Origin: Brevibacterium yomogidense
GTDB lineage: Bacteria > Actinomycetota > Actinomycetes > Actinomycetales > Brevibacteriaceae
Direction: 5' to 3'
NCBI RefSeq assembly: GCF_016107685.1
Contig: NZ_JABASY010000001.1
Span: 834,187 to 898,186 of the forward strand
DNA: 64,000 nt
The notes under the pieces were generated by a model. The model did not search any database and was not told where the DNA came from. It saw only the letters and a list, made by a program, of their open reading frames with translations. Shown piece after piece: positions 10,710 through 20,867 of this stretch. The position numbers and the translations under genes were made by a program. How positions within the stretch are numbered: the stretch's first letter is position 1; the number at the start of each line of letters is the position of its first letter.

Positions 10710-10856
10710 GGTGACAGGGCCACTGTGGGTGAGGCGGCATGGCCGGCTCTCCTGAAGTGACCCGACCACTTCTCGTGAGGTGGGCCAGCCACCTCTGATG
10801 AGGTGACACAGCCACCTCTCGTGAGGTGGCGTCCACCTCGTGAGGGGTGGGCCCCG
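10697..10856. repeat. tandem palindromic repeat starting at the gcvH stop codon
   Basis: Several copies of a roughly 25-nt unit with core CCACCTC-N3/4-GAGGTGG follow one another between gcvH and sdaA. Clear ones lie near 10770-10787, 10789-10806 and 10813-10829. Each core can fold into its own short hairpin. The gcvH stop codon lies inside the first copy. No such unit occurs elsewhere in the window. Confidence 0.75.
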
Positions 10857-10954
10857 GGCGGGTGCCGTGCGCACCCGCCCGGACCGGGGCCTCGGCGGCC
10901 TCGGAATGACAGGTCGACGACGCCCTGTCACGACACATGCGTTTGGAGGCACAC

Positions 10955-12361
10955 ATGCCCATCAGCGTCTTCGATCTCTTCACAGTGGGGATCGGCCCCT
11001 CGAGTTCGCACACGGTCGGCCCCATGCGGGCGGCAGCGAGTTTCGTCGACCTCGTCGGAGACCGCGTCGGCGACGTCGCGGCACTCGAAGTCGATGTCTA
11101 CGGATCCCTCGCGGCGACCGGGAAGGGCCACGGTACGTTCGATGCGATCCTGTTGGGTCTCGAAGGATGCCAGCCCGACCAGGTCCTGCCGGACGAGGTG
11201 GACGAGCGGATCGCGCGGATGACCCAGACCGGCATCATCCGGTTCGGTGACAGCGTCGACCTGCCGTTCACCGTGGGCGACATGCGGCAGCGACCGCTCA
11301 CTGTCCTGGAGCGGCACACGAACGCACTCGAACTGCGGGCCCGCAGCGCGACCGGTGAGGACCTGGCCCACGAGATCTACTATTCGGTGGGTGGCGGGTT
11401 CGTCGTCACGCAGTCGGATGAGGAGAAGGCGGTCATCGGCACAGCGGCCGGCGACTCCGCCCGCAAACCGGCGAGGCCCTACGACTTCACGACCGGGGAC
11501 GGGCTCATGGAGATCGCGAACACGGAAGGCCTCGACATCTGGCAGGTCATGCTCGCGAACGAGCTGGGCGCCGGGCGCACGGAGCAGGAGGTCCGCGACG
11601 GACTCCTGCACATCGCCCGGGTGATGGAGGAATGCGCCGCGAACAGCCTCGACCGGTCGGGGCACCTGCCCGGCGGGCTGAAGGTCCGCAGGCGCGCGCA
11701 CGACTGGTTCCTGCGGCTCAAGGAGGAGGACCCGGACCGCGACCCGCGTTACTACCAGGAGTGGGTCAACCTCATCGCGCTGGCAGTCAACGAGGAGAAC
11801 GCGAGCGGCGGTCGCGTCGTCACGGCGCCGACGAACGGGGCCGCCGGGATCATCCCCGCCGTGCTGCACTACGCGCTCAACTACGTCGACTGGGTGCTGG
11901 AGGGCGGCGACGAGGCACGGGACGAGGCGACGGTGAGGTTCCTGCTGACCGCCGGCGCGATCGGGGTGCTCTACAAGGAGGGCGCGTCGATCTCCGGTGC
12001 GGAGGTGGGCTGCCAGGGTGAAGTGGGATCCGCGTCGTCCATGGCGGCCGGTGGCCTCGCGGAGGTGCTGGGCGGCACCGTCGAGCAGGTCGAGAACGCC
12101 GCGGAGATCGCGATGGAGCACAACCTGGGGCTCACGTGCGACCCGATCGCCGGTCTCGTCCAGGTGCCGTGCATCGAGCGCAACGCGATCGGTGCGGGGA
12201 AGTCCATCAACGCCGCGAAGATGGCGATGTGGGGCGACGGCGAGCACTTCGTGAGCCTCGACGAGGTCATCGCGACGATGAAGGCCACCGGCGCGGACAT
12301 GAGCGACAAGTACAAGGAGACCGCGATGGGCGGGCTGGCCGTCAACGTCGTGGAGTGCTGA
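10955..12361 (+). CDS. sdaA: L-serine ammonia-lyase, iron-sulfur dependent
   Basis: It deaminates L-serine to pyruvate and ammonia using a 4Fe-4S cluster. The 468-aa product has the beta and alpha parts fused in one chain. The N-terminus carries the family mark [21 protein letters not shown]. The C-terminal half has [14 protein letters not shown] and [12 protein letters not shown], which supply cluster-binding cysteines. ATG 10955 follows TTTGGAGGC at ideal spacing, and an in-frame ATG 18 nt upstream precedes that site. As last gene after gcvPTH it can remove serine made from glycine by serine hydroxymethyltransferase. The 245-nt gap holds the palindromic repeat and could weaken or end transcription. 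Confidence 0.95.
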   Translation: MPISVFDLFTVGIGPSSSHTVGPMRAAASFVDLVGDRVGDVAALEVDVYGSLAATGKGHGTFDAILLGLEGCQPDQVLPDEVDERIARMTQTGIIRFGDSVDLPFTVGDMRQRPLTVLERHTNALELRARSATGEDLAHEIYYSVGGGFVVTQSDEEKAVIGTAAGDSARKPARPYDFTTGDGLMEIANTEGLDIWQVMLANELGAGRTEQEVRDGLLHIARVMEECAANSLDRSGHLPGGLKVRRRAHDWFLRLKEEDPDRDPRYYQEWVNLIALAVNEENASGGRVVTAPTNGAAGIIPAVLHYALNYVDWVLEGGDEARDEATVRFLLTAGAIGVLYKEGASISGAEVGCQGEVGSASSMAAGGLAEVLGGTVEQVENAAEIAMEHNLGLTCDPIAGLVQVPCIERNAIGAGKSINAAKMAMWGDGEHFVSLDEVIATMKATGADMSDKYKETAMGGLAVNVVEC

Positions 12362-12478
12362 AACGGCTGGTCACACGAGCCGCGGCGGACCAACGCGAGG
12401 ACAGTGCGGGTCGCAAAGTCATACATCGTCACGAATGGTATGAAAGCGTCACTGGAGCAATGGGACCCTGAGAGTTTC

Positions 12479-12528
12479 TTGGCAATTTGTTTCCCGTGGT
12501 GATACGTTCGTCATGAGTATCATTCTCA
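12479..12528 (+). promoter_or_regulatory. promoter with Zur/Fur-like operator before the adhesin
   Basis: TTGGCA (12479-12484) and an extended -10 around GATACGT (12501-12507) give a plausible sigma-70 promoter. The palindrome TGAGTATCATTCTCA (12514-12528) sits at the expected transcription start. It has the 7-1-7 form of actinobacterial Zur boxes (TGAAAATNATTTTCA) and also resembles Fur boxes. Metal repression of the adhesin is inferred; the responding metal cannot be decided from the sequence. Confidence 0.6.
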
Positions 12529-12555
12529 TCACGAAGTACCACCTCGGGAAGGCGC

Positions 12556-15500
12556 ATGAATAAAATTCAAACGCGGGGGTTCCTGTCCCGCTTCCGGAAG
12601 GGCGGTCGGCAGACTGTTCGCAGAGGCCGACTGGCCATTGCGTTCGTCACGGCCCTCACTCTCATTCTTCCTTTCGTGTTCACCAGCGCCGGGGACATCG
12701 CTCACGCAGCGACCCCCGGCGTCAGTGTGACCGTCGACGACTCAGGCCAGTCCTACGACGGGACTGAGGTCGTCGGCGAGAACGACACCATGGCGATGCG
12801 GGTCCAGTACGAGTCGGAGGCGGCAGGCAGCACTGTCGCCATCGAGCTGAGCGACCTGGTGGAGATTCCGGGCCTGCCGGGCGGCAACTCCGCGATCTCC
12901 AGCATCGAGCGCGATCCCGACAATCCGAACGTCATCCTCATCACCTTCGTCGATGAGTGGCCCTCGGATGTGAATCAGGGTGTCCTCCGGCTGGACTTCG
13001 TCTTCAACGAGGTGGAGAAGAGCTCCCACGAGACGCTCACGTGGACGGTCGACGGCGAGGAGGCGAGCCGCGAGATCATCATCCGCAACGAGGGTGACAA
13101 CTTCGCGAACGTGAGCAACTCCTCCCACAAGGGCGTCACGAACCACGGCGGCATCGCGGATTTCATCACCATCACCGACAAGGTGGTGTCGATCGACGAG
13201 GACATCATCGGTGCGCCGATCACCTACGTCCTCAACGTGAGCACGGAAGAGGCGCAGGACGGCTACTCGATAACCGACCAGCTTCCGGACGAACTCGTCT
13301 ACATCGAGGACTCCTTCGCACTGGAGCAGACCTCGTGGGACGAGGACGGCCTGAACCAGTAGCAGAACGACCTCGACTTCGCGCCGGAGATCGACGGCAA
13401 CGCATTCGAAGCCACGGTCGACCTGCCCGGCCCGTCGCTCAACCGGATCACCTACCAGGCGACGGTCGCGGACCAGGACGCCCTCGAGGCCCTGCGGGAC
13501 AAGATCCAGGAAGCGTACGACATGGCGTGGGACAACGCGCAGACGTCGTTCGACTTCGTGCTGACGAATGTCGCGACGCTGGGCGGCGAGGACCGTTCGG
13601 CCGACCTGGGGATCCACAAGGCGATCGAAGGCATGGAAGGCCCGAACATGGGCGATGTCTTCTCCAAGTCGTCTGACTGGCAGACGACCGACGTCGAGCC
13701 GGCCGAGGACGGCACGCTCGATCCCGCGGTCGACATCACCTACAGGATCGGTGTCAACCTCAACCAGTTCGACGGCAGCAATCCCAACAAGGAGCTGCGG
13801 GAGAACTTCGTCGTCCGCGACGATCTGCCCAGCCAGGGCACGTGGCAGGTCGACGACGCCGACTTCATCACGGCCGACGGCCTGACCCTCACGCGCCTCG
13901 ATGATCTGCCGGGCAACTCTGACGGACTCTCGTGGACAGACCGCGCTGAACTCATGGCGGACGACGCATTCGTCAACATGTACTTCGTCGACGGCCAGGA
14001 CATCTACATCAATGTCGGCAAGGACAGCGCTCTCGACACGACGCTGAACCTCAAGGCCACCATCGACACCGTGGACGGGCTGCACGACGCGCACATCATC
14101 CCCGGTGAGCTGCGGCACACGTTCGCCAACCGGGCCGAGGTGCGGTGGAACGAGGGCAAGACCGACGGTCGGAACCATGACGTCCACCTGCTCGAGCCGA
14201 TCGAGAGCGATGACGGATGGAACTTCGCGGACTACTTCAACAAGTCCGTGGACGAGGATGCGATCGAGCTCCTGCCGGGCGAGACCACTGATGTCGGCTA
14301 CACCTTCACGGTGGGTGCCGACAAGGGCATCGACCTGCGCTCGAGCACGATCGTCGACTACGTCGACGAGTCCGTGTACGACCTGTCCGATCTCGACGCG
14401 GTGCGCGATGCGCTGCAGGCCTCCTACGACTGGCAGGAGATGGACAGCTCCCACTTCGACGTGACGCAGAATGCGGACGGAGATCTGGAGATCGCGCTGT
14501 CCGACGCCGGTGTGGCGTTCGTCGACGAGCGGGGCGCTGACAAGCACTTCTCGCTCACGCTGACGCTCACGACGCACCCGCTGATCGGCAAGGACACGTT
14601 CGAGGTCAACAACTACGCGACCCTGTTCGGTTCTGATGACGAGGCGCTGTTCTGGTCGGAGGTCGAGTCCGAGGTCACGTCGTTCGGTGACGAGGCGGAG
14701 GTCCGCAAGACGGTCCGCGACACCCCGAACGAGCTGTGGACCGACAACCTCCGCGCCGAGGTCGACGCCGACGGCAATCTGGTCAACGACCTGTTCGTCT
14801 ACAACATCGAGCTGGTCCCGCACGGCACCTACGACCATGTTCCGATCATCCCGCTGTACGACCGCCTGCCCGCAGGACTGTCGTTCGAAGGGTTCGTGAA
14901 CGACGGTGACGTCGACACGGGTGCGAACCCGACGACGGGTACGAAGGATCTGGTCGGCAACGTGCAGGCCAGGTTCGAGGAGCCGTCGGACGACGCGCCG
15001 CAGGGCACTGTCGTCGTCGAGCAGAAGCCGGGCACGACCCTGGACAAGTCCCAGGGCAACCCCTCGGTGAACATCCTCGTGAAGGTGACGGACTTCGAGG
15101 CTGACGAAGCGATCGTCAACATGATCGGGAACGTCAGTGCGACGATCACACCGTCGGACGGCTACCCGCTGTCGATCGCCAAGGTCGATGCGATGTACCC
15201 GGACGTCATCATCGATGATGCTGACGCACTCTTCCAGATCCGCGACGCGGATGGCACCATCGTCGTCGACGAGGCGTTCGTGGAGAACGGCGCGCTGCGC
15301 GTGCTCGACGCCAACGGCGACGTGAAGAACGTCAAGGTGGACGAGCCGGGAACGTACACGGTCGAGGAGATCAACGCCCCGTCCGGATACGAGGAGACCG
15401 ATCAGACGATCACCGTCGTGGTCGACGAGAACGGCTCCTCCAGCTCGGTGAAGTTCCCCAACACGCCGCTCACCTATGCGGTGGGTGACTTCGTCTGGAT

Positions 15501-16755
15501 CGATGCCGACGGCAACGGTCTGCAGGACGACGACGAGGTGCTGTCGGATGTGAAGGTCACGCTGCTCGACGGTGAGGGCAAGGAGGTTGCCACCACCACG
15601 ACGGACTCGGAGGGGCGCTACCTCTTCGACGAGCTGCCCGCCGGTGATTACCAGGTGAAGTTCGAGCTGACGGAGGAGCAGGCGGAGCTCTACGAGTTCA
15701 CGCAGGCCGACGCCGGCGACGACGATGGTCTGGATTCGGACGCTGATCCGGAGACGGGTCTCACGCCGGTGTTCACTCTGGACGGCTCCAGCCCGGGACT
15801 GGTCACGGACTACGACAAGGATCTGCGCTCCACGCAGGGCATCGACCCGACATGGGATGCCGGTGTCGTGCTCAAGCCGGAGCCGCGCGTCTCTGTCGGT
15901 GACTTCGTCTGGATCGATGAGAACGAGGACGGTCGCCAGGACGACGGCGAGCCGGGTATCCCCGGTGTCGTGCTGGAGCTGACGGGTCCGGATGGTGAGC
16001 CGGTCGTCGATGTGAATGGCGATCCGGTTGGTCCGGTGACGACGGATGAGAACGGCAAGTACACGTTCGACAATCTGCCGGTGCTGGACGAGGACCAGTC
16101 GTACACGGTGACGATCAACCAGGATGAGTCGGCGGAGGCTCTCGAGCCGTACGTGCCGACGATCTCGGGTGAGGGTGACCGTGAGGGTGACTCCTCTGAG
16201 TGGTCCGCTGACTCGCAGGGTCTGACGGAGGACGGCGAGCGGGATGACACGCTGGACTTCGGGTTCATCCTGAAGCCGGAGCCGTCACCGACTCCGGATC
16301 CGACGGACGAGCCGACGGACGAGCCGACGCCGGACCCGACCCCGGACCCGACGGACGAGCCGACGGACGAGCCGACGCCGGATCCGACCGACGAGCCGAC
16401 CGACGAGCCGACGCCGGATCCGACGGATGACCCGACGGACGATCCCACGGATGACCCGACGGACGATCCGACGGATGACCCGGTCGACCCGACGCCGACG
16501 GACGATCCCACGGTCGACCCGACGCCGACGGTGGACCCGACCGAGGATCCCACGGTCGATCCGACCGACGATCCGACGACCGGTCCTTCGCCCGATGAGG
16601 ACGAGGACGGCGACGGAAGCGATCCGGACAGCCCGCGGGACGATGGGACGCTGCCGCGTACCGGGTTCAGCGGAATGACGGCCTTCGCAATCGGTCTGCT
16701 GCTGATGGCAGGCGGTGCAGTGCTCGTGTACCGGGCGCGCGCACGGCGGGCCTGA
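12556..16755 (+). pseudogene. sortase-anchored surface adhesin (SpaA/SdrD-like) interrupted by in-frame TAG
   Basis: One 1400-codon frame encodes a complete LPXTG surface protein except for an amber codon at 13360-13362 (codon 269), in CAG-TAG-CAG context, one C-to-T change from Gln. The pieces are 12556-13362 (268 aa) and 13363-16755, whose first ATG is 13522. The N-terminus is a long signal peptide ending AHA-A. Repeated D2-like all-beta modules follow. A SpaA-like domain lies at about codons 870-970, ending in EEINAPSGYEET. Two SdrD-type B repeats start with VGDFVWID at about codons 976 and 1114. A PTDEPTDEP stalk spans about 1242-1345, and LPRTG at 1366 precedes a membrane helix and an Arg-rich tail. 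No sortase gene is nearby. Without readthrough only a short unanchored fragment would be made. A sequencing error is the main alternative. Confidence 0.85.
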
Positions 16756-16767
16756 CGGCTGAGTGAC

Positions 16768-16806
16768 AGGACTCCGGGTTCCCCACAGCGGGGAGCCCGG
16801 AGTCCT
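16768..16806 (+). terminator. terminator after the adhesin
   Basis: AGGACTCCGGG and CCCGGAGTCCT, with TTCCCC/GGGGA between them, form a long nearly perfect stem followed by TTCGC. It lies between the adhesin and the convergent VOC gene and could serve both strands. Confidence 0.75.
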
Positions 16807-16840
16807 TCGCATTCAGGGCGCGGATTGCAGTTGCTGCCGC

Positions 16841-17770
16841 TCAGCGCTCCAGGAGGTCTTCCGTCGTGGTGCCGGGGACGGCCACGGTCACGTGGGTGCC
16901 CCACGGGTCGGTGACGGTGACACGATCGCCGTCGTCCGCTGCTTGCAGATCCGCAGACTTCAGTCGTGACGCCAGTGCGTCGAGGTCGTCACGACCGGGA
17001 ACGGTGATCGCGACGTCGCCGAGGCCCAGCCCGACCGCCCGCGGTCCCGCACCTGCGCTGTTCCACGTGTTCATCGCGACGTGGTGGTGATAGCCGCCGG
17101 CGGAGGCGAAGAGCGCTCCCGGGTGCGTGCCCAGCATGGTCTGGAAGCCCAGAGCTCCCACGTAGAAGTCGCGGGCCCGGGCGATGTCGCCCACCTGGAG
17201 GTGGACGTGACCGATGACGCCCGGGTGCTCCTCCGCGGTCTCCAGCGCTTCCTCGGTCAGGTGCTGCTGCAGGTAGGCGCGGGGGTCGAGGTGGATCGAT
17301 GCCATCTCGACCTCGCCGTTCGGCCGGTAGGTCCAGGCGGAGCGGGGGCGGTCGCGGTAGAGCTCGATGCCGTTGCCCTCCGGGTCGGTGAAGTAGAACG
17401 CCTCGCTCACGAGGTGGTCGCTCGAACCGACGAAGGTGCTCTCCGGGTGCTGCGCGGCGCGCGCCACCGTGGCGGCGAGGGACACTGCGTCCTCGAACAG
17501 GAACGCCGTGTGGAAGAGGCCCGCCTGACGGGGGTCCACGTCGGGCAGCCCGGGGGTCGCGATGAGGCGGATGAGCGGCGCAGCGCCGCGCCCCAGAACC
17601 CGGTGGACGGCACGGCCCCGGCTCCGTTCCTGGAGCGGTGTGAGGGCGAGTGCCGTCGAATAGTAGGCACTCATCCCTTCGAGGTCGCCCACGTGGAGCG
17701 TGACCGCGTCCATCGTCGTGGCGGGGTGGAGGATTCGTTCGTCCGTCGACGGTGCTGCTGGGGTCGTCAT
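16841..17770 (-). CDS. VOC-family ring-cleaving dioxygenase / glyoxalase (CatE-like)
   Basis: The 309-aa product has two vicinal-oxygen-chelate modules. The first is HVGDLEGMSAYYSTAL up to FTDPEGNGIELY, the second HVHLQVGDIARARDFYVGAL up to VTDPWGTH. This is the two-domain form of catechol-2,3-dioxygenase-like proteins that often act on quinones or hydroquinones. Metal-site candidates are the histidine after ATTMDAVTL, the glutamate of GIELY and the HHH stretch near residue 246. The ATG at 17770 follows TTTGGAGACACC; an ATG 21 nt upstream has no ribosome site. The promoter contains a MarR-like dyad, consistent with induction by electrophiles. The true substrate is unknown. Confidence 0.85.
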   Translation of the reverse strand: MTTPAAPSTDERILHPATTMDAVTLHVGDLEGMSAYYSTALALTPLQERSRGRAVHRVLGRGAAPLIRLIATPGLPDVDPRQAGLFHTAFLFEDAVSLAATVARAAQHPESTFVGSSDHLVSEAFYFTDPEGNGIELYRDRPRSAWTYRPNGEVEMASIHLDPRAYLQQHLTEEALETAEEHPGVIGHVHLQVGDIARARDFYVGALGFQTMLGTHPGALFASAGGYHHHVAMNTWNSAGAGPRAVGLGLGDVAITVPGRDDLDALASRLKSADLQAADDGDRVTVTDPWGTHVTVAVPGTTTEDLLER

Positions 17771-17805
17771 GGTGTCTCCAAAGGGCGGCATGAGAAGGTG
17801 CCCCC

Positions 17806-17834
17806 ACCCTATGTGGTTGAAGAGTCAACTACAA
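17806..17834 (-). promoter_or_regulatory. promoter with MarR-type operator for the VOC dioxygenase
   Basis: Read on the minus strand, TTGTAG (17829-17834) and TAGGGT (17806-17811) are separated by 17 nt. Inside the spacer lies the dyad TAGTTGACTCTTCAACCA (17814-17831), with TTGA/TCAA arms, as in operators of MarR-family repressors. No MarR gene is in the window. Confidence 0.6.
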
Positions 17835-17909
17835 GGGTTTGTTGTGGAGGCCACCGTTCCGCGAGCGACCGGCCCCGCAGTCACATGCCTTCCGGTCCCT
17901 GCACCCGTG

Positions 17910-19370
17910 TCAGCGCGACCCGTGCTTCTCCCAGAACTCCGCCTGCGTCACCTCGTCCGTGCCGTCCCACGCGTCGATGCCTACGAGGTCCGGCATGCGG
18001 TCCTTATGGAAGCGGGGCTCGACCCCCTCGCGTCGCTGCTGCTGGTAGTCCTTCAGGATGCGCATGACGGTCCTGCTGAGCAGCAGGACGGCGATGAGGT
18101 TGATGAACGCCATGATCGCCATCGCGATGTTCGCCGCCGTCCACACCGCGTCGAGCGCCACGACGGACCCGAGGAAGACGGACACGACGACGATGAGCTG
18201 GTAGGCGTGCAGCGCGCGCTTCGAGTTCGTGAGGTACTCGATGTTGGACTGGCCGTAGTAGTAGTTGCCGAGGATCGAGCTGAACGCGAAGAAGAAGATC
18301 GCGACGGTGAGGAAGTGGACACCCCACTGGCCGACCTGGTCCGACAGCGCCGTCTGCGTGAGCTGCGAGCCCTGCGGTGAGCCGTACTCGGGGTTCGACA
18401 GCAGCACGATGAAGCCGGTGATGGAGCAGACGAGGATCGTGTCGAAGTAGACGCCCAGCGCCTGCACGAGCCCCTGCTTCGCCGGGTGCGAGGCGGAGGC
18501 CGTCGCCGCCGCGTTGGGGACGGAGCCGATGCCCGCCTCATTGGAGAACAGGCCGCGGCGGATGCCTTCCATCATGATGGTGCCGAGGGCGGCACCCGCG
18601 ATCGAATCGAAGCCCACAGCCTGGGTGACGACCGTCGCGAGCATGGCCGGGACCTCGGCGATGTTGAGTGCGACGACGATGACGCCCAGGACCAGGTACA
18701 GGACCGCCATGACGGGGACGATGACGGCGGCGATCGCGGAGATGCGGTGGACGCCGCCCACGAAGATGATGCCGGCAGCGACCGCGATGATGGCGCCGAC
18801 GACGACGGCGAAGAGGTTGCCGGAGGACTCCGCGTCGAAGCTCGCGGCGAGCGAGTCGGTGATCGAGTTCGACTGCACCGTGTTGAATACGATGCCGTAC
18901 ACGACCGCGACGATGACCGCGAAGAGAGCGCCGATCGCGGGGGCGTTCAGCCCCTTCGTGATGTAGTACGCGGGGCCGCCGCGGAATGCCGCACCGTCCC
19001 TGACCTTGTAGAGCTGGCCCAGCGCGGACTCCGCGAAGGCCGTGGCGCCACCCACCACCGCGGTGACCCACATCCAGAACATCGCGCCGGGTCCGCCGAT
19101 GCTGATGGCGAGTGCGACGCCCGTGATGTTCGCGGTGCCCACGCGTGATGCCGCGGAGATGCAGAAGGCGCGGAAGGGGGAGATCGTCGGATTGCCGTCC
19201 GGGTCGTGGCCGGCAGGCTCGCGGATGACCTTGAACATCTCCGGGAGGAGACGCAGCTGGACGATACCCGTCCGGATCGTCAGGTAGAGGCCCACGGGGA
19301 TGAGGACGGCGACGAGCACGTAGCCCAGGAAGCCGTCGACGCTGTCGATGAAAGTGAGGAACGCGTCCAC
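17910..19370 (-). CDS. alanine/glycine:cation symporter (AGCS family)
   Basis: This 486-aa membrane protein belongs to the sodium- or proton-coupled alanine/glycine transporters. Family features are RTGIVQLRLLPEMFKVI, SPFRAFCISAASRVGTANITGVA, the GGPGAMFWMW segment, and GLFSNEAGIGSVPNAAA. About ten hydrophobic helices are visible. It starts with GTG at 19370 after GAAGGTTCTCCTC, a moderate ribosome site. The C-terminal 60 residues are charged and cytoplasmic. Uptake of glycine or alanine would feed the gcv operon nearby, but no riboswitch precedes this gene. It lies 110 nt downstream of an aminotransferase on the same strand. Confidence 0.92.
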   Translation of the reverse strand: MDAFLTFIDSVDGFLGYVLVAVLIPVGLYLTIRTGIVQLRLLPEMFKVIREPAGHDPDGNPTISPFRAFCISAASRVGTANITGVALAISIGGPGAMFWMWVTAVVGGATAFAESALGQLYKVRDGAAFRGGPAYYITKGLNAPAIGALFAVIVAVVYGIVFNTVQSNSITDSLAASFDAESSGNLFAVVVGAIIAVAAGIIFVGGVHRISAIAAVIVPVMAVLYLVLGVIVVALNIAEVPAMLATVVTQAVGFDSIAGAALGTIMMEGIRRGLFSNEAGIGSVPNAAATASASHPAKQGLVQALGVYFDTILVCSITGFIVLLSNPEYGSPQGSQLTQTALSDQVGQWGVHFLTVAIFFFAFSSILGNYYYGQSNIEYLTNSKRALHAYQLIVVVSVFLGSVVALDAVWTAANIAMAIMAFINLIAVLLLSRTVMRILKDYQQQRREGVEPRFHKDRMPDLVGIDAWDGTDEVTQAEFWEKHGSR

Positions 19371-19480
19371 GAGGAGAACCTTCCGGAGGGAGCGGAGTGT
19401 CGGTCAGTGCCTGTGCTCGTCGCACTCCGTACAGTCTGACACCCGATTCACGAGATGCGGATCTCCGGAAGCCCCCGGTT

Positions 19481-20677
19481 TCACTCGAATACGGTGCGCA
19501 GTCGCTTCAGCCCCTCGGCGATCACGTCGACGGAGTTCGACACGAAGCTCAGCCGCAGGGTGGACGGCTTGGGGTCCGCGACGTAGAACTGCATGCCCGG
19601 GATGTACACGACCCCCGCCTTCACCGCGTCCATGACGGACTCGCTCGCGTCGAACGGTTCGGGCAGCGTGGCCCACAGGAACATCCCGCCCATGGGGGTG
19701 TTGAGGGTGTACCCGGCCGGGAGGACCGAATCGAGCCCCTCGACCATCGCGTCCCGCCGCCTCCGGTACTCCGCCCGGATGGGCACCAGCTTCGCGTCGA
19801 GGTCGTTGTGGTCGAGCCAGTCGACCGCTGCCAGCTGGTCGATCGTCGAGGTCTGCAGCGAGGTGCCCTGCTTCGTCGTCGCGAGTGTCTCGAGCGCCTC
19901 CTGCGGGCCCCTGACCCAGCCGATCCGCAGACCCGGCGCCAGCACCTTCGACAGGGTCCCCAGGTAGAGCGACTTGTGTGTCAGCCGGGGGTCCGCGCTG
20001 ATGGGCGTCATCGTCCAGTCGTCGTAGCGCAGCTCCGAATAGGGGTCGTCCTCGATGAGCCACACGTTGTAGCGGGCGAGTACGTCCGCGACTTCGCGCC
20101 GCCGGGATTCCGGCATCGTCACGCCGGTGGGGTTCTGGAACGTGGGGATGAGGTACACGGCGCGCGGCGCGTACTGGAGGATCGCGGCTTCGAGTGCTTC
20201 CGGCACCAGCCCGCCGGAATCGGTGTCGACCGGACGGAACTGCGCACGCGACAGGGCGAACGCCTGCAGTGCCGACACGAACGTCGGGTTCTCGGTCAGC
20301 ACGATGGAGTCGGGGTCGAGGACGACCTGACCGATGAGTCCGAGTCCCTGCTGGGAGCCGGAGGTGATGAGCACGTCGTCGGCATCCGTCGCCAGCCCGT
20401 TGAGCGTCATCCGCTCCGCGACGGCCCGCCGCAGCTCCGGTTCGCCCTCCGTCGACGAGTACTGGAGTGCACGGGGGCCGTGTTCCTCGAGCACCCGCTG
20501 GTAGGACTTGCCGATCCCTTCGACGTCGAAGGCCTCGCTCGCGGGTGCGCCTCCCCCGAAGCTGATGATGTCGGGGTCCTGCGCCAGCGACAGCAGTGTG
20601 CGGATGGGGGAGCCGCCCAGGGAGGACACGTACGCGTTGAGCGGCGGCATGGGGCTGTGATGTGCGCGAGTGACCAT
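19481..20677 (-). CDS. PLP-dependent aminotransferase, class I/II (2-aminoadipate type)
   Basis: The product is a 398-aa fold-type I aminotransferase. Conserved parts include ISFGGGAPASEAF, YSSTEGEPELR, ITSGSQQGLGLIGQV, the PTFQNPTG loop and DDPYSELRYD. The lysine segment YLGTLSKVLAPGLRIGW supplies the PLP lysine. C-terminal GMFLWATLPE and LRLSFVSNS fit the LysN/2-aminoadipate and GntR-associated group. ATG 20677 is chosen because longer forms would run into the divergent ABC gene; MPPLNAY at 20650 is an alternative. No clear ribosome site is seen. The start sits in the palindrome ACCATGTGAACATGGT. The substrate is not determined. Confidence 0.85.
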   Translation of the reverse strand: MVTRAHHSPMPPLNAYVSSLGGSPIRTLLSLAQDPDIISFGGGAPASEAFDVEGIGKSYQRVLEEHGPRALQYSSTEGEPELRRAVAERMTLNGLATDADDVLITSGSQQGLGLIGQVVLDPDSIVLTENPTFVSALQAFALSRAQFRPVDTDSGGLVPEALEAAILQYAPRAVYLIPTFQNPTGVTMPESRRREVADVLARYNVWLIEDDPYSELRYDDWTMTPISADPRLTHKSLYLGTLSKVLAPGLRIGWVRGPQEALETLATTKQGTSLQTSTIDQLAAVDWLDHNDLDAKLVPIRAEYRRRRDAMVEGLDSVLPAGYTLNTPMGGMFLWATLPEPFDASESVMDAVKAGVVYIPGMQFYVADPKPSTLRLSFVSNSVDVIAEGLKRLRTVFE

Positions 20678-20867
20678 GTTCACATGGTGACTGCGGGATG
20701 ACGGGTCCGCAAGGGGACTCGCCTGCACAAACACGAGTTCCGCACGGCCCCTGCGCGCCGCATGCACACGGGCGAGGCGGCGGTCCGTCACGGAGCGCGA
20801 TCGCGGGCCTCGATCGGGCATGGTCACAACCCCCGACCGGACACGATCCCGCCTAGGATGACGTCCG

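Noticed and set aside
13360..13362. Pyrrolysine or other programmed readthrough at TAG
   Set aside because: There is no pyl gene and no obvious downstream stimulatory element. The CAG-TAG-CAG context is simplest as a point mutation.
16300..16580. Repeat array as a mobile or regulatory element
   Set aside because: It is in frame and encodes the Pro/Thr/Asp stalk of an LPXTG protein, a normal function of such repeats.
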